From positions 3,410,001-3,474,000 of the forward strand of contig NZ_CP129971.1 of assembly GCF_030503855.1 (NCBI RefSeq): a DNA stretch of 64,000 nucleotides, given 5' to 3'. Under the pieces are notes generated by a model that saw only the letters and a program-made list of their open reading frames with translations, did not search any database and was not told the origin of the DNA. Origin of the DNA: Marivirga salinae. Lineage in GTDB: Bacteria > Bacteroidota > Bacteroidia > Cytophagales > Cyclobacteriaceae. A program made the translations under genes and the position numbers. This document shows positions 61,735 through 64,000 of this stretch, in pieces. Positions within the stretch are counted from its first letter, which is position 1; each line of letters begins with the position of its first letter.

Positions 61735-62236
61735 AATGAATAATCTCTTCTGTTAAAATATTGGTGTCTCCACTTTCTCTTGGCTTTATCATCAATTCAA
61801 AAAATGAGGCTTCTGTTTCAGTGGGCTGATAGGCTCCGATTCTTGCATCGGTTTTTGAATGCACTAACAAATATTGCATATACAAGTTTAGCGAATCATC
61901 TAAGCAAAATAAATATTCCAACTTTTGGTTCAAAAAGCTTTGGAAATAAGGATTGTCAATTTTCCCAAAGAAACCGAAATCACTATCTTCAAAAAAATCA
62001 AAATAGAATTCAAAATTTTGCGTGTCTTTGGGTTTGTATGCTAGAGTAATTACCTCTATCCCATCAGCTTTTAGTGTTTTGATGAATTTCTTGACTGCCT
62101 CATGCTTTTTTAAATCATCGAAGGAAAAAATAACTCCTACTTTTTTGAGCTTACTATATGGATAAGCCTGATGTAAAAATTTACTTTTCTTCTGCCCTCT
62201 TCTTACTTTATATAATAGAATTTTGTGTTTAATCAC
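61706..62236 (-). CDS. DUF6913-family protein
   Basis: A 176-residue cytoplasmic protein starting with GTG. A basic N-terminus (KHKILLYKVRRGQKKSKFLH) is followed by KKVGVIFSFDDLKKHEAVKKF, FFGKIDNPYFQSFLNQKLEYLF-type strands and the conserved HSKTDARIGAYQPTE. It matches the DUF6913 family that sits between ligA and dapA in Bacteroidota. Function unknown. The end overlaps dapA by 29 bp, and ligA ends 3 bp upstream. Confidence 0.82.
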   Translation of the reverse strand: MIKHKILLYKVRRGQKKSKFLHQAYPYSKLKKVGVIFSFDDLKKHEAVKKFIKTLKADGIEVITLAYKPKDTQNFEFYFDFFEDSDFGFFGKIDNPYFQSFLNQKLEYLFCLDDSLNLYMQYLLVHSKTDARIGAYQPTETEASFFELMIKPRESGDTNILTEEIIHYVRKISGNN

Positions 62237-62239
62237 TGT

Positions 62240-64000
<1,761 letters not shown>

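Overview
The window looks like chromosomal DNA of a Bacteroidota bacterium, most likely of the order Cytophagales (a Marivirga-like genome would fit, but this is an inference from gene content and not a measured placement). The support is: AT-rich DNA; promoters of the Bacteroidota type (TAnnTTTG at -7); gliding and type IX secretion genes (gldC, porQ, PorE-like OmpA proteins); signal peptides ending in AQ or GQ; lipoproteins; and the cluster ftsX - DUF3098 - uppP - truB - ribF. Shine-Dalgarno sequences are inconspicuous, and several genes start with TTG or GTG. Almost everything is housekeeping. I see no prophage, transposase, CRISPR array or resistance island.

Layout. 1-9.4 kb: end of a TPR gene, secG, an outer-membrane protein, a YfcE-type phosphodiesterase, a phosphoglucomutase/phosphomannomutase, hppD, a small unknown protein and the membrane pyrophosphatase hppA. 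9.6-16.7 kb: a membrane HAMP-GAF-PAS sensor without a kinase, then a DNA-repair cluster (ATP-dependent ligase, Lhr-Core-like helicase, DUF2147 protein, ligase-associated phosphoesterase). 17.1-22.3 kb: ECF sigma factor with a probable anti-sigma protein, then the ftsX-to-ribF operon. 22.4-31.4 kb: scoAB, M48 lipoprotein protease, gldC, a PH-domain protein, a phytase-like lipoprotein, a cold-shock protein, msrB, a periplasmic binding protein, lipB, a PGI/PMI-type isomerase and a YraN nuclease. 31.6-39.8 kb: GT9 glycosyltransferase, a PolX whose polymerase residues are replaced, a secreted unknown, pyrR-pyrB, two small related proteins and cystathionine beta-synthase. 39.8-40.7 kb: tRNA-Leu and an unusual array alternating intact tRNA-Lys genes with decayed tRNA-like copies. 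40.8-64 kb: TPR/SH3 membrane protein, RlmD-type methyltransferase, lipoprotein, OmpA/beta-propeller proteins, lon-porQ-hslU, an SDR enzyme, a 1365-residue AsmA-like protein, a UvrD-like helicase, dapA, DUF6913 and ligA (cut by the window end).

The least ordinary content is mostly non-coding or concerns single genes. Four copies of a two-hairpin palindromic element sit in two intergenic gaps as oppositely arranged pairs, one copy carrying a nested hairpin. A second repeat family (core CAAGCGnnCGCTTG) occurs in two other gaps. The tRNA-Lys region shows a tandem duplication of about 265 bp in which each good tRNA is paired with a tRNA-like element bearing a 7-bp anticodon stem and no acceptor stem. 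PolX keeps its PHP exonuclease residues while the three polymerase aspartates are replaced. The ligase-helicase-phosphoesterase repair cluster lacks its usual adjacent exonuclease and carries a secreted DUF2147 gene. lon, porQ and hslU are joined by ATGA overlaps, with a sigma-54-like site upstream of lon. No search tool was available: family names rest on motif recognition, and copy numbers outside the window are unknown.
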